Both the position numbers and the translations under genes were made by a program. From Azospirillum brasilense (GTDB lineage: Bacteria; Pseudomonadota; Alphaproteobacteria; Azospirillales; Azospirillaceae): DNA of 64,000 nucleotides. Numbering within the stretch: position 1 is the stretch's first letter; every line of letters starts with the position of its first letter. Of the stretch, positions 17,823 to 27,380 are shown one piece after another. Below the pieces are notes generated by a model that ran no database searches, was not told the origin of the DNA, and saw nothing but the letters and a program-made list of their open reading frames with translations. The stretch lies in the NCBI RefSeq assembly GCF_007827815.1, contig NZ_VITH01000009.1:62001-126000 (forward strand), read 5' to 3'.

Positions 17823-17847
17823 CCCCGCGCATGGACTCCGCGCGGGG
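17823..17847 (+). promoter_or_regulatory. GC-rich hairpin directly before the fruB ribosome site
   Basis: CCCCGCGC, a 9-base loop, then GCGCGGGG: a perfect 8-bp stem whose 3' arm ends exactly where the GGAGGA ribosome site of fruB begins (17848-17853). There is no T-run, so it is not a standard terminator. It could set the translation rate of fruB or mark a processing boundary between the sensory and the PTS genes. Confidence 0.45.
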
Positions 17848-17859
17848 GGAGGACGGGCG

Positions 17860-20367
17860 ATGCTTCAGGTCTCCGAATCGCAGGTGCGCCTTGGGCTTTC
17901 GGCGCCGGACAAGACGGAGGCCATCCGCATCGCCGGGCGGGCGATGGTCGACAGTGGCCTGATCGAGCCAGGCTACATCGACAGCATGCTGGGCCGCGAG
18001 GCGGTGTCCGGCACCTATCTCGGCAGCGGCATCGCCATCCCCCACGGGCTTCCCGAGGCGCGTGATCTGGTGCGGCGGACCGGCGTGGTCGTCGTCCAGT
18101 TCCCGCAGGGCGTGGATTGGGGCGGCGGGGAGCCGGCGCGGCTGGTCGTCGGCATCGCCGCCAAGTCGGACGAGCACATCGCCGTGCTGCAACGGCTGAC
18201 CGGCGTGCTTGGCGACCCGGCGGAGGCCGCACGGCTGGGCAGCACGGGCGACCCGTGCGCCATCATGGCCGTGCTGAACGGCGAGGCGCCCGCCGTGCCC
18301 GCGAACGAGTCGGTCGCGGCTCCCATCGATGGGGACTCCATAGACGTCACCGCTCCCTCGCCCCACGGCCTGCACGCCCGCCCGGCGACGGCGCTGGTCG
18401 AGGTCGCCAAGCGCTTCCGCGCGGAGGTCGCCGTCCGGCATGGCGGCGCCACGGCCAACGCCAAGAGCCTGATTTCCCTGCTGCGGCTTGGCGCGTCGGG
18501 CGGCCAGCCGCTGACCGTCACCGCGTCGGGCGAGGACGCGGCGGCGGCGCTCCAGGCCATCCGTGCCGCCTTCGAGGAGGGGCTGGACGAGCCGGTCACC
18601 GCGGCGGCGCCCGCGGAGGAGGCGGCGCCACGGACCGTCCCGGCCGATCTCGATTACGATGGGCGCGTGATCGCCGGCATCTCCGCCTCCCCCGGCGTCT
18701 CCACCGGCCCGGTCTGGAAGTTCCAGCGGGAGGAGCTGACGGTCGCCGAGACCGCCCCCGATCCCGAGGCGCAGCACCGCCGGCTCGATCAGGCGCTCGC
18801 CGCCGCCGCCGCCGACCTGCGCAACCTGTATGAGGAGTTCTGGAAGAAGGCCGGCGCCGCCAAGGCGGCCATTTTCAAGGCGCATCAGGAGCTTCTTGAC
18901 GATCCCGAGATGGTCGCTGAGGCGCATGCCCTGATCGGCCAGGGCAAGAGCGCCGGCTGGGCGTGGCGCGCGGTCTACGAGGAGCGCGCCGGCACGCTGG
19001 CCCAGCTCGCCGACCCGCTGCTGGCCGGGCGGGCCGCCGACCTCAGCGACGTCGGACGCCGCGTGCTGCGGCTGCTCGCCGTGGTGACGGAGAGAGTGGC
19101 GGCGCTGCCGGACCACCCCGTCATCCTGCTGGCCGAGGATCTGGAACCGTCCGACACGGCGAAACTCGACCCGGCCAAGGTGCTGGGGCTGTGCACGGCG
19201 GGCGGCGGCGCCACCTCCCACACGGCGATCATCGCGCGCTCGCTGGACATCCCCGCGGTGGTCGCCGCCGGGCCGTCGGTGCTCGACCTGGAGAACGGGC
19301 GCACGGCGATCCTCGACGGCGACGGCGGCGTGCTGGTCGCCGACCCCAGCGAGCGCGACCGCGGACGCGCCGCCGAGGCCCGGATCAAGGTGGGCGAGCG
19401 GCGCGAGGCCGAGCGGCTCGACCGCTACAAGCCGGCCATCACCACGGACGGACGGCGCGTCGAGGTCGCCGCCAACATTTCCGATCCGGCGGAGGCGGTG
19501 CAGGCCGTGGAGGCGGGCGGCGAGGGCGTCGGACTGATGCGCACCGAGTTCCTGTTCCTCCAGCGCGACCTGCCGCCGGACGAGGAGGAGCAGTTCGTCG
19601 CCTACCGGACCATGGTGCGGGCGATGAACGGGCTGCCGATCATCCTGCGCACGCTGGACATCGGCGGCGACAAGAACGTCCCCTATCTTCGCATGCCGGC
19701 GGAGGGCAACCCCTTCCTGGGCGTGCGCGGCATCCGCCTGTGCTTCGAGCGGGAGGACCTGTTCCGCACCCAGCTCCGCGCCATGCTGCGGGCCTCGGCG
19801 GAGGGGCCGGTGCGCATCATGTACCCGATGATCGCCGCTCCGGCGGAGCTGGAGCGCGCCAAGGCGATCACCGAGGCGGTGCGGCGGGAACTGGACGTGC
19901 CGCCGGTCGAACTCGGCATCATGATCGAGGTGCCGTCCGCCGTGATGATGGCCGACCGGCTGGCGCGGGAGGTGTCCTTCTTCTCCATCGGCACCAACGA
20001 CCTGACTCAGTATGTGCTGGCGATGGACCGGCTGCACCCGGTGCTGGCCCCGCAGGCCGACGGGCTGCACCCCGCCGTCCTGCGCATGGTGGAGCGCACG
20101 GTGGACGCCGCCCGCCGTGCCGGAATCTGGGTCGGCGCCTGCGGCGGGGTGGCCGGCGACCCGGCCGGGGCGGTGCTGCTGTCCGGGCTGGGCGTCGCCG
20201 AGCTGAGCGTCGCCATTCCCGCCGTCCCCTCGGTCAAGGCGCGGCTGCGCGCCATCGCCATGGCCGACGCCGAGCGCACCGCCCGGGAGGCGCTGGACTG
20301 CGCCGACGCGGCGGAGGTTCGGGCACTGGTCCGTCACCGTTTCGCCGACGCCGGAGGCGTGTCATGA
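17860..20367 (+). CDS. fruB: Fused fructose PTS protein: EIIA-HPr-Enzyme I
   Basis: An 835-residue multiphosphoryl transfer protein. The EIIA-Fru domain (about 1-145) has active His62 in GIAIPHG; the HPr domain (about 160-245) has His172 in HGLHARPA; Enzyme I (about 270-835) has His454 in GGGATSHTAIIARS and the PEP-binding C-terminal barrel. It carries phosphate from phosphoenolpyruvate to the membrane component FruA. The start at 17860 follows GGGGGAGGA; the longer upstream frame overlaps the kinase gene. It overlaps fruK by 4 bp. The A-HPr-I fusion makes this a self-contained fructose PTS. Confidence 0.96.
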   Translation: MLQVSESQVRLGLSAPDKTEAIRIAGRAMVDSGLIEPGYIDSMLGREAVSGTYLGSGIAIPHGLPEARDLVRRTGVVVVQFPQGVDWGGGEPARLVVGIAAKSDEHIAVLQRLTGVLGDPAEAARLGSTGDPCAIMAVLNGEAPAVPANESVAAPIDGDSIDVTAPSPHGLHARPATALVEVAKRFRAEVAVRHGGATANAKSLISLLRLGASGGQPLTVTASGEDAAAALQAIRAAFEEGLDEPVTAAAPAEEAAPRTVPADLDYDGRVIAGISASPGVSTGPVWKFQREELTVAETAPDPEAQHRRLDQALAAAAADLRNLYEEFWKKAGAAKAAIFKAHQELLDDPEMVAEAHALIGQGKSAGWAWRAVYEERAGTLAQLADPLLAGRAADLSDVGRRVLRLLAVVTERVAALPDHPVILLAEDLEPSDTAKLDPAKVLGLCTAGGGATSHTAIIARSLDIPAVVAAGPSVLDLENGRTAILDGDGGVLVADPSERDRGRAAEARIKVGERREAERLDRYKPAITTDGRRVEVAANISDPAEAVQAVEAGGEGVGLMRTEFLFLQRDLPPDEEEQFVAYRTMVRAMNGLPIILRTLDIGGDKNVPYLRMPAEGNPFLGVRGIRLCFEREDLFRTQLRAMLRASAEGPVRIMYPMIAAPAELERAKAITEAVRRELDVPPVELGIMIEVPSAVMMADRLAREVSFFSIGTNDLTQYVLAMDRLHPVLAPQADGLHPAVLRMVERTVDAARRAGIWVGACGGVAGDPAGAVLLSGLGVAELSVAIPAVPSVKARLRAIAMADAERTAREALDCADAAEVRALVRHRFADAGGVS

Positions 20368-21335
20368 GCGCACTGTCCACCCCACACCCCGGCGTCGTCA
20401 CCGTGACGCTGAACGCCGCCATCGACCAGACGCTCGACGTGCCGGGTTTCGCCGCGGGAGCGGTCAACCGGGCGGTCGCCGAGACGCGGACGGCGGGTGG
20501 CAAGGGCATCAACGTCGCCGCCTTCCTGGCCGGCGCCGCCATCCCCGTCACCGCCACCGGCTTCCTCGGCGAGGAGAACAGCGCCGTCTTCGACACGCTG
20601 TTCCGCCGCCGCGGCATCCGCGACCGCTGCCTGCGCTTGGCCGGCCGCAGCCGGGTGAACATCAAGCTGGTGGACCGGGAAGGGCGCTCCGTCACCGACA
20701 TCAACCTGCCGGGCCTGCATGTTCCGGCGGAAAGCTGGCGCGGGCTGCTGACCGTGGTGGACGACCTCGCCGTCACCAACCGGACCTTCGTCCTGTCGGG
20801 CAGCGTTCCGGCGGGCGTGCCGGACACCGCCTATGCCGAGATGGTCACCGCCCTGCACCGGCGCGGCGCCTTCGTGGTGGTGGACGCCAGCGGCCCGCCG
20901 CTGCGCCACGCCGTGGCCGCCCGCCCGGACATGGTGAAGCCCAACGCGGCGGAGCTGGCCGAACTGCTGGGCCGCCCGCTGAAGGATCGGGCCGAGGTGA
21001 TGCGCGCCGCCCGTGAGCTGTCGGAGTCCGGCATCGCGCTGGTCGTCGTGTCGTTGGGGGCCGAAGGGGCGGTCTTCGTGGAAGGTGGCCGCGCCCTGCT
21101 GGCCGTGCCGCCGCCCGTCGAGGTCGCCAGCACGGTCGGCGCCGGGGACGCGATGGTCGCCGGGGTCGTGGCCGCCCGTCTGGAGGGCGGTGGGCTGGAG
21201 GAGTGCGCGCGGCGCGGCACCGCCTTCGCCGCCGGCACGCTGTCCCGCCTCGGCCCCGAACTGCCGCCGCCGGAGCGGCTCGCTGAACTGATGCGGGCCG
21301 TTCGGGTGGAAGACGCGCGGGTGGAAGAACTGTAA
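20364..21335 (+). CDS. fruK: 1-phosphofructokinase
   Basis: A 323-residue PfkB-family sugar kinase that converts fructose 1-phosphate, the product of the fructose PTS, to fructose 1,6-bisphosphate. The glycine pair of the substrate site is in GGKGINVA and the catalytic Asp lies in the C-terminal VGAGDAMVAG motif. NAAIDQT at the N-terminus is typical of the FruK/LacC branch. The start overlaps the fruB stop (ATGA). It ends 27 bp before fruA. Confidence 0.96.
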   Translation: MSALSTPHPGVVTVTLNAAIDQTLDVPGFAAGAVNRAVAETRTAGGKGINVAAFLAGAAIPVTATGFLGEENSAVFDTLFRRRGIRDRCLRLAGRSRVNIKLVDREGRSVTDINLPGLHVPAESWRGLLTVVDDLAVTNRTFVLSGSVPAGVPDTAYAEMVTALHRRGAFVVVDASGPPLRHAVAARPDMVKPNAAELAELLGRPLKDRAEVMRAARELSESGIALVVVSLGAEGAVFVEGGRALLAVPPPVEVASTVGAGDAMVAGVVAARLEGGGLEECARRGTAFAAGTLSRLGPELPPPERLAELMRAVRVEDARVEEL

Positions 21336-21362
21336 GGCGCTTTCAGCGCCGGAGGGATCGCG

Positions 21363-23201
21363 ATGGCAAAGCTCGTGGCTGTGACCGCCTGCCCGACGGG
21401 GATCGCCCACACCGTCATGGCGGCCGAGGCGCTGCGCCGCACCGCCGCGCTGATGGGCCACGCCATCGCGGTGGAGACCCAGGGGTCGAACGGTGTGCAG
21501 ACGCCGCTTTCCGCCGCCGACATCGCGGCGGCCGACGCGGTGATCCTGGCCACCGACATCGCCGTGGACGATTCCCGCTTCGCCGGCAAACCGATCCTGC
21601 GCACCTCCACCGCCGCCGCCATTCGCGACACCAAATCGGTGATCGGCAACGCCCTGGGCCATGCCCCCGGTGCGCAACCCAAAACCGCCGCTTCGCACCC
21701 CGCTCCGAAGCCGACCCCAACGGCGGTGCGCAGTCCCGGCCTGCTGGTCGCCATCACCGCCTGCCCGACCGGCATCGCCCACACCTTCATGGCGGCGGAG
21801 GCGCTGAAACAGGCCGCCCAGGCCAAGGGCTACCGCATCAAGGTCGAGACCCAGGGCTCGGTCGGTGCCAAGAACGCGCTGACCGAGGAGGAGATCGCCG
21901 AGGCCGAGGCCGTCATCATCGGCGCCGACACCCACGTCGCCACCGACCGCTTCGCCGGCAAGCGCCTGCTCAAGACCTCGGTGGGGGAGGCGCTGAAACA
22001 GCCCGCCCGCGTGATCGACGAGGCGCTCGCCCTGCCGGCCCCGGCCGCGACGGGGGGCGGCGCCGCGCCGGCCTATGCCGACGCGGTGTCGGGCGCCAAG
22101 GCGCGGCAGAAGGAGGCGCAGTCCGGCCCCTACAAGCATCTGCTGACCGGCGTGTCCTTCATGCTGCCCTTCGTGGTGGCCGGCGGTCTGCTCATCGCCC
22201 TGTCCTTCGTCTTCGGCATTGAGGCCTTCAAGGAGCCGGGCACCCTGCCGGCGGCGCTGATGCAGATCGGCGGGGAGGCGGCCTTCGGGCTGATGGTGCC
22301 GGTGCTGGCGGGCTACATCGCCTATTCCATCGCCGACCGGCCCGGCCTCGCCCCCGGGTTCATCGGCGGGATGCTGGCGGCCAAGATCGGCGCCGGCTTC
22401 CTGGGCGGCATCGTGGCGGGATTCCTGGCCGGCTACATCGCCCGCTGGCTGCGCGACACCATCCGGCTGCCGCAGACTCTGGAGGGGCTGAAGCCGGTGC
22501 TGATCATCCCGCTCCTGGGCACGCTGGCGGTCGGTCTGCTGATGGTCTACGTCATCGGGACGCCGGTCGCCGCGATCATGAACGGGCTGACGGCCTTCCT
22601 GCAGAGCATGACCGGGGCCAACGCGGTGGCGCTGGGCGCGCTGCTCGGCGCCATGATGGCGCTGGACATGGGCGGGCCGGTCAACAAGGCGGCCTACACT
22701 TTTGCGGTCGGGCTTCTCGCCTCCAACACCTACACGCCGATGGCCGCGGTGATGGCGGCGGGCATGACGCCGCCGCTCGGGCTGGCGCTCGCCACCATGG
22801 TCGTGCCCAGCCGCTTCACGATGCAGGAGCGCGAGGCGGGCAAGGCCGCCGGCGTGCTCGGCCTCGCCTTCATCACGGAAGGGGCGATTCCCTTCGCCGC
22901 CAAGGACCCGTTGCGCGTCATCCCCGCGGCCATGGCCGGGTCGGCGGTGGCCGGCGCCCTGTCGATGTGGTTCGGCTGCGGGTTGCGGGCGCCGCACGGC
23001 GGCGTCTTCGTGCTGGCGATCCCCAACGCGGTGGCGCCGCTCGGCCCCTATGTCCTGGCCATCGTCGCCGGGACCATCGTCACGACGCTCGGCCTGATGA
23101 TCCTGAAGCGCCGCGTCGAGGCGGACCCGACCGCGGCGCCGACGCTCGGCACCGCCGCGCCGACCCCGACCAGCCCCGCGCCCAGTGGGGCCGGGCGCTG
23201 A
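21363..23201 (+). CDS. fruA: Fructose PTS permease, EIIB-EIIB-EIIC
   Basis: A 612-residue membrane component that phosphorylates fructose during uptake. Two EIIB domains are present in tandem (about 1-100 and 125-225), each with the active-site motif [10 protein letters not shown] (Cys10 and Cys134). They are joined by an Ala/Pro linker and followed by the EIIC channel (about 255-595), with conserved GGPVNKAAY and EGAIPFAA loops. In E. coli FruA, which has the same layout, the first B domain is not the catalytic one; here both cysteines are kept. Phosphate arrives from FruB. Confidence 0.96.
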   Translation: MAKLVAVTACPTGIAHTVMAAEALRRTAALMGHAIAVETQGSNGVQTPLSAADIAAADAVILATDIAVDDSRFAGKPILRTSTAAAIRDTKSVIGNALGHAPGAQPKTAASHPAPKPTPTAVRSPGLLVAITACPTGIAHTFMAAEALKQAAQAKGYRIKVETQGSVGAKNALTEEEIAEAEAVIIGADTHVATDRFAGKRLLKTSVGEALKQPARVIDEALALPAPAATGGGAAPAYADAVSGAKARQKEAQSGPYKHLLTGVSFMLPFVVAGGLLIALSFVFGIEAFKEPGTLPAALMQIGGEAAFGLMVPVLAGYIAYSIADRPGLAPGFIGGMLAAKIGAGFLGGIVAGFLAGYIARWLRDTIRLPQTLEGLKPVLIIPLLGTLAVGLLMVYVIGTPVAAIMNGLTAFLQSMTGANAVALGALLGAMMALDMGGPVNKAAYTFAVGLLASNTYTPMAAVMAAGMTPPLGLALATMVVPSRFTMQEREAGKAAGVLGLAFITEGAIPFAAKDPLRVIPAAMAGSAVAGALSMWFGCGLRAPHGGVFVLAIPNAVAPLGPYVLAIVAGTIVTTLGLMILKRRVEADPTAAPTLGTAAPTPTSPAPSGAGR

Positions 23202-23254
23202 GAGGGCAGGACCGTCACAGCCGCTGATTGCCGGCCTTACCACAAATTAGTTTT

Positions 23255-23270
23255 AATTTTCGCCAAAATT
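23255..23270. promoter_or_regulatory. AT-rich inverted repeat between fruA and the kinase gene
   Basis: AATTTT, CGCC, AAAATT within a distinctly AT-rich patch (23240-23280), 102 bp before the histidine kinase start. It could be an operator or promoter element for the kinase, or the 3' end of the fru transcript. No strong hairpin plus T-run is seen, so I do not call a terminator. Confidence 0.35.
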
Positions 23271-23371
23271 GAAAGAACTCGACAACTCCAGAGTGCTATC
23301 GCTAGCTTTGCGTTGTTCCGCCGCCGGTCTGTTCCGCAGTCCCCTGGAGGAACGGCAGCCGGCGGAGCGTG

Positions 23372-25723
23372 ATGAGGATCTCGTATCGCATAGCGACGGT
23401 GGGTGGAATCCCGGTGGTCATCGCGGCGCTGATCGCGGTGTCGGCCTGGATCCTGCTGGAGCGTGCCGGCCGCTCGCGCGAGGCCGCGGTCCTGGCCGGC
23501 ACCGTCTACCGCGAGATGATCGCCGCCACCGCGGCCCGCAACGACTTCATCCATTCCGCTCCGGAAAGCCGGCTTCCCCATGAGGTCACCTTCCGCCGCG
23601 CCACCCACGGCGCGCGGGCGGCGCTGGACGCGCTCGGCGGGCTGGCGGACCAGGGCATCCAGGCCGACGCCGTGGAGACCGCGCGCCGCGCGTCCGACCG
23701 TCACGCCGCCCGGCTGGAGGAGCTGGTCGAGGCGATCACCGTCAGCGACGCCCGTGCCCGCGGCATGGCGGAGCAGGAGGCGCGCCTGCTCGCCCTGGCC
23801 GAACAGGCGCGCCAGCGGCAGCACGCCGTCAACGCGGCGCTCGTCGCCTCCCTGGCCGAGTCCGACCGGCGGATGCATGCCGGTCGCGACCTGGTCGACG
23901 GCCTGCACGCGCTGCGGGAGGCGCTGTTGAACGCCCGGCTGGCCGCCATGGATGGGGCGGCCATCGCCGAACCTCCCGCTTCCCCGCCGGGATCACCGCC
24001 GCGCTCCGGCGGCTTGGCCCTCTGGCTGGACCGGGTGGAGCGGACCGCCGACGGTCTCGCCGCGTCGCTCGCCGCCGACACCGCCCATGGGGCGGCGCTG
24101 GACGAGCTGACCCGGTTGCGGGCCGAGCGGCTGGACCGGACCACGCTTCCGGAGCTGGCGCCGCGCTACGACGCATTCGCCGGGCGGCTGCTGAAAGCCG
24201 CCGACGCCGGCTACGGCGCCGTCCAGGACGAGGTGGCGGAGCTTCTGCGCCGCACCATGTCGGCCCACGCCATGGAGCAGGAGACCCAGACGCTCGCCAT
24301 GACCGCCCTGACGCTCAGCGGGCGGACGCTGAGGGCGTTGGAGCGGCGCGATTCCCGCAGTCTGCGCGACGTCGTCACCGACAGCGGTCGGCTGCGCGAC
24401 CGGGTGTCGGGGCTTCCCATCTCCCCGCTGATCCAGGACGGGATGCTGGCCGCCATCACGGCGTGGCGCGACGGGCTGGAGCGCACCACCGATGGGCTGG
24501 CCCGGCAGAACGGCGCCATCGCCGCCATGGACATGGACGCCGCGGCGGTGATGAGCACCGCCCGCCGCCTGAACGACCTGTTCCAGGACAGCGCGGTGGG
24601 CAGCGCCGACCTTCTGCGCTCGACCCTGCTCATCGGGGCGACCGTCGGCCTGCTGTTCGCCGCAAGCGCGGCGCTGCTGGTGGCCGGCGGGATCACGCGG
24701 CCCCTGCGCCGGCTGCAGAACGCGACGCGGCGGCTGGCCCGCGACCCGCGCGACGGGTTGGTGACCGACCTGGAGCGGCGGGACGAGCTGGGCGACATGG
24801 CCCGCGCCGTCCATCATTTCGCCGCCGAGATCACCCGCCGCGAGGACGAGTTGCGCCGCGCCAAGGAGCAGGCGGATTCGACCCTGGCGGAACTGCGGCG
24901 GACCCAGGCCCATCTGGTCCAGGCGGAGAAGCTGGCCGCGCTGGGGCAGGTGGTGGCCGGCGTAGCGCACGAGATCAACACGCCGCTTGGCATCACACTC
25001 ACCACTTCGACCCTGATCAGCGAGAAGGTGCCGAAGATGAAGCATCTTCTCGAATCCGGGCACCTCCGCCGCCGCGAGCTGGAACGCTTCCTGACCGACA
25101 TGGGCGATGTGTCCGAACTGCTGGTCAACAACACCGTCCGCGCGGCGGAACTGGTCCAGCGCTTCAAGGAGCTGGCGGTGGACCCGGCGGGCGAAACGCG
25201 CCGCCGATTCGACCTCCGCCTCTGCCTGATGCAGGCCGTCGAAGCGTTGGGGCCTTTCTGGGAACCCGGGGAGCATCGGGTTGTCGTGGATTGCCCGCCG
25301 GGATTGATGATGGACGGCTACCCGCAGGCCATCGCGCAGATCGTCTCCCACCTGCTGTTGAACGCGGTCAACCACGCCTTCGCGGACGGCGCGGGGGACG
25401 CCGGGCAGGGGGACGCCGGGCAGGGAGAGGTCCGGCAGCGGGGCACCGTAACGGTTTGCGCCGGCAAGGCCGCGGCGGGGGTCGTGGAACTGGCCGTCAC
25501 CGACGACGGGCGGGGCATCCCGCCGGAGCTGCGGACGCGGATCTTCGATCCGTTCTTCACGACGCGCCGCGACCGCGGCCACGCCGGGCTCGGCCTGCAC
25601 ATCGTTCACAACACCGTCAACCAGCTCGGCGGCACCATCGCTCTGGAGGATGCGGAGGAGGCCGGCGGCGCCCGCTTCGTCGTCCGCCTGCCCTCCGCCA
25701 CTCGGGTGAAAAAAGGCGCCTGA
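23372..25723 (+). CDS. Membrane sensor histidine kinase with HAMP domain
   Basis: A 783-residue kinase. A first membrane helix (residues about 7-27) and a second (LLIGATVGLLFAASAALLVAG, about 415-440) bound a long, mostly helical periplasmic region of nearly 400 residues. HAMP (about 440-495) and a coiled coil lead to the phosphoacceptor His533 in GVAHEINTPLG, a motif of the DctB-like class, and a HATPase domain (DDGRGIP, FDPFFTTRR, GLGLHI). A short tandem repeat (GDAGQ twice) sits in a loop of the ATPase domain. GTG at 23369 is an alternative start one codon earlier. No response regulator is adjacent. Confidence 0.9.
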   Translation: MRISYRIATVGGIPVVIAALIAVSAWILLERAGRSREAAVLAGTVYREMIAATAARNDFIHSAPESRLPHEVTFRRATHGARAALDALGGLADQGIQADAVETARRASDRHAARLEELVEAITVSDARARGMAEQEARLLALAEQARQRQHAVNAALVASLAESDRRMHAGRDLVDGLHALREALLNARLAAMDGAAIAEPPASPPGSPPRSGGLALWLDRVERTADGLAASLAADTAHGAALDELTRLRAERLDRTTLPELAPRYDAFAGRLLKAADAGYGAVQDEVAELLRRTMSAHAMEQETQTLAMTALTLSGRTLRALERRDSRSLRDVVTDSGRLRDRVSGLPISPLIQDGMLAAITAWRDGLERTTDGLARQNGAIAAMDMDAAAVMSTARRLNDLFQDSAVGSADLLRSTLLIGATVGLLFAASAALLVAGGITRPLRRLQNATRRLARDPRDGLVTDLERRDELGDMARAVHHFAAEITRREDELRRAKEQADSTLAELRRTQAHLVQAEKLAALGQVVAGVAHEINTPLGITLTTSTLISEKVPKMKHLLESGHLRRRELERFLTDMGDVSELLVNNTVRAAELVQRFKELAVDPAGETRRRFDLRLCLMQAVEALGPFWEPGEHRVVVDCPPGLMMDGYPQAIAQIVSHLLLNAVNHAFADGAGDAGQGDAGQGEVRQRGTVTVCAGKAAAGVVELAVTDDGRGIPPELRTRIFDPFFTTRRDRGHAGLGLHIVHNTVNQLGGTIALEDAEEAGGARFVVRLPSATRVKKGA

Positions 25724-25829
25724 TACGGGTGGATATTCCCTCCTGGTCTCGCGAAAACTTGCGCGCCATGCCGCTTCCGGTTTACTCCGGAGAGAATTCT
25801 CTTGGCGATTGCAATGCAAGGTTCGCGGC

Positions 25830-27380
25830 ATGGCGACAATCGAGGAAGCCTATGGGGTTGCCATCGACCACCATCAGGCCGGTCGGCTGGACGAGGCGGC
25901 GATCATCTACCAGCGCATCCTGGACGCCGATCCGGAGCAGGCCCACGCCGCGCACCTGCTGGGCATCGTTGCCGGCCAACAGGGCCGTCATGGCGAAGCC
26001 GTCGCGCTGATCGGCGCCGCGGTGGCGCGGGACGGGCTGAACACCGACTTCCTTGGGAATCTGGGCGCGGCGTTGAAGGCGGCCGGTCGCTGCGACGAGG
26101 CCATCCGTCACCTCGCCCGCGCTTTGGCGCTGGAGCCGGCGGCGCGCGGCGTCCCGGGCAATCTCGGCTCCGCCTTGGCCGCCGATGGCCGGATCGGCGA
26201 GGCCGTGCCCTGGCTGGGACGCGCCGCCGCCCTTGACCCGGCGCAGTTTGAGACGTTCCTGAATCTGGGGATCGCGTTGCGCGACGCGGGCCGGTTCGAC
26301 GAGGCGGAAGCGGCGCTGGAAACCGCCAAGGCCCTGCGCCCGGACCATCCGCACCCGGTCTGTGAGTTGGCGGTGCTGAAGCTGGCGCTCGGCGATTTCG
26401 AAGAGGGGCTGGCGCTTTACGAACGGCGCTGGGACTACACCGGCCAGACCGCCGCGGTGTCCGGCAAGGCGGTGTGGCGGGGCGAGGACATCGCCGGCAG
26501 AACCATCCTCCTCTATTACGAGCAGGGCCTGGGTGACACGCTGCAATTCGTCCGCTACGCGCCGCTGTTGGCCGACCGCGGCGCGCGGGTGCTGCTGATC
26601 GTCCAGCCGGAGCTGCGCCGCCTGCTGGCCTCGGTGCGGGGCATCGACCGTCTGGCCACCTACGACGACGCAGCGGCGCTGCCGGATTTCGACCTGTGCT
26701 GCCCGCTGATGAGCCTGCCCTTCGCCTTCGGCACGCGCATCGACGGGATACCCTCCGGGGTCCCCTACATCACGCCGCCCCCCGATCTGGTGGCGGCCTG
26801 GGCGGAGCGGCTCGGCTGGAACCAGACCGGAGACTCCGCCGGGAAGCGCCCGTTGCGCGTGGGACTCGTCTGGTCGGGCAACCCGCGGCGCCACGACCCC
26901 ACCTCCCACGCGATGGACCGCCGCCGCAGCGTGCCTTTCGCGCTGATGGAGCCGCTGCTGTCGGTGCCGGGGATCGCGGCGGTCAGCCTCCAGGTCGGGG
27001 ACGCGGCGGAACAGGCGCGGGCGGCCATCGCGGCGGGTCTGCTCATCGACCCCATGACGGGCGTCAGCGACTTCGCCGACACCGCGGCCATCGCGGCGCA
27101 TCTCGACCTCGTCGTTACCGTGGACACGTCGGTCGCCCACCTCGCCGCCGCCATCGGGCGCCCGGTGTGGATGCTGTCGCGCTCCGATGCCTGCTGGCGT
27201 TGGTTGCGCGGGCGCGACGACAGCCCGTGGTACCCGACGATGCGCCTCTACCGGCAGGACTCGCCCGGCGACTGGGGGCCGGTCATGGCCCGCGTTGGCC
27301 ATGACCTTGCCGCAGCCGCCGCGGCGCGGGATCAGAACTGCGCCGAGGCGCTCAGCAGGAAGGCCCGGCCCGGCTGGTAG
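25830..27380 (+). CDS. TPR protein with glycosyltransferase-like C-terminal domain
   Basis: A 516-residue protein. Residues about 5-200 are tetratricopeptide repeats (five or six units such as AIDHHQAGRLDEAAIIYQRI and NLGIALRDAGRFDEAEAAL). The C-terminal 280 residues resemble the GT9/heptosyltransferase-like domain found behind TPRs in many alphaproteobacteria: YYEQGLGDTLQFVRY, GLVWSGNPRRHD and VVTVDTSVAHLAAAIGRPVW. It may modify surface glycans or flagellin, which is an inference. The ATG at 25830 was chosen over 25809 because homologues start near ATIEEAY. Its last 49 bp overlap the convergent TonB receptor gene. Confidence 0.85.
   Translation: MATIEEAYGVAIDHHQAGRLDEAAIIYQRILDADPEQAHAAHLLGIVAGQQGRHGEAVALIGAAVARDGLNTDFLGNLGAALKAAGRCDEAIRHLARALALEPAARGVPGNLGSALAADGRIGEAVPWLGRAAALDPAQFETFLNLGIALRDAGRFDEAEAALETAKALRPDHPHPVCELAVLKLALGDFEEGLALYERRWDYTGQTAAVSGKAVWRGEDIAGRTILLYYEQGLGDTLQFVRYAPLLADRGARVLLIVQPELRRLLASVRGIDRLATYDDAAALPDFDLCCPLMSLPFAFGTRIDGIPSGVPYITPPPDLVAAWAERLGWNQTGDSAGKRPLRVGLVWSGNPRRHDPTSHAMDRRRSVPFALMEPLLSVPGIAAVSLQVGDAAEQARAAIAAGLLIDPMTGVSDFADTAAIAAHLDLVVTVDTSVAHLAAAIGRPVWMLSRSDACWRWLRGRDDSPWYPTMRLYRQDSPGDWGPVMARVGHDLAAAAAARDQNCAEALSRKARPGW

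Noticed and set aside
17797-20337. 846-codon minus-strand frame opposite fruB
   Set aside because: Antisense shadow of a gene with three verified active-site histidines; composition typical of shadows.
20334-23243. 969-codon minus-strand frame opposite fruK and fruA
   Set aside because: Spans two real genes and their gap, with no recognisable motif.
25380-25440. Short tandem repeat in the histidine kinase gene as a possible phase-variation tract
   Set aside because: Two in-frame copies of about 15 bases only (GDAGQ twice), GC-rich with normal codon phase; loss or gain would keep the frame.
25791-25802. Perfect 12-bp palindrome AGAGAATTCTCT before the TPR gene
   Set aside because: Short and contains a common restriction-site core; no partner regulator or second copy nearby.
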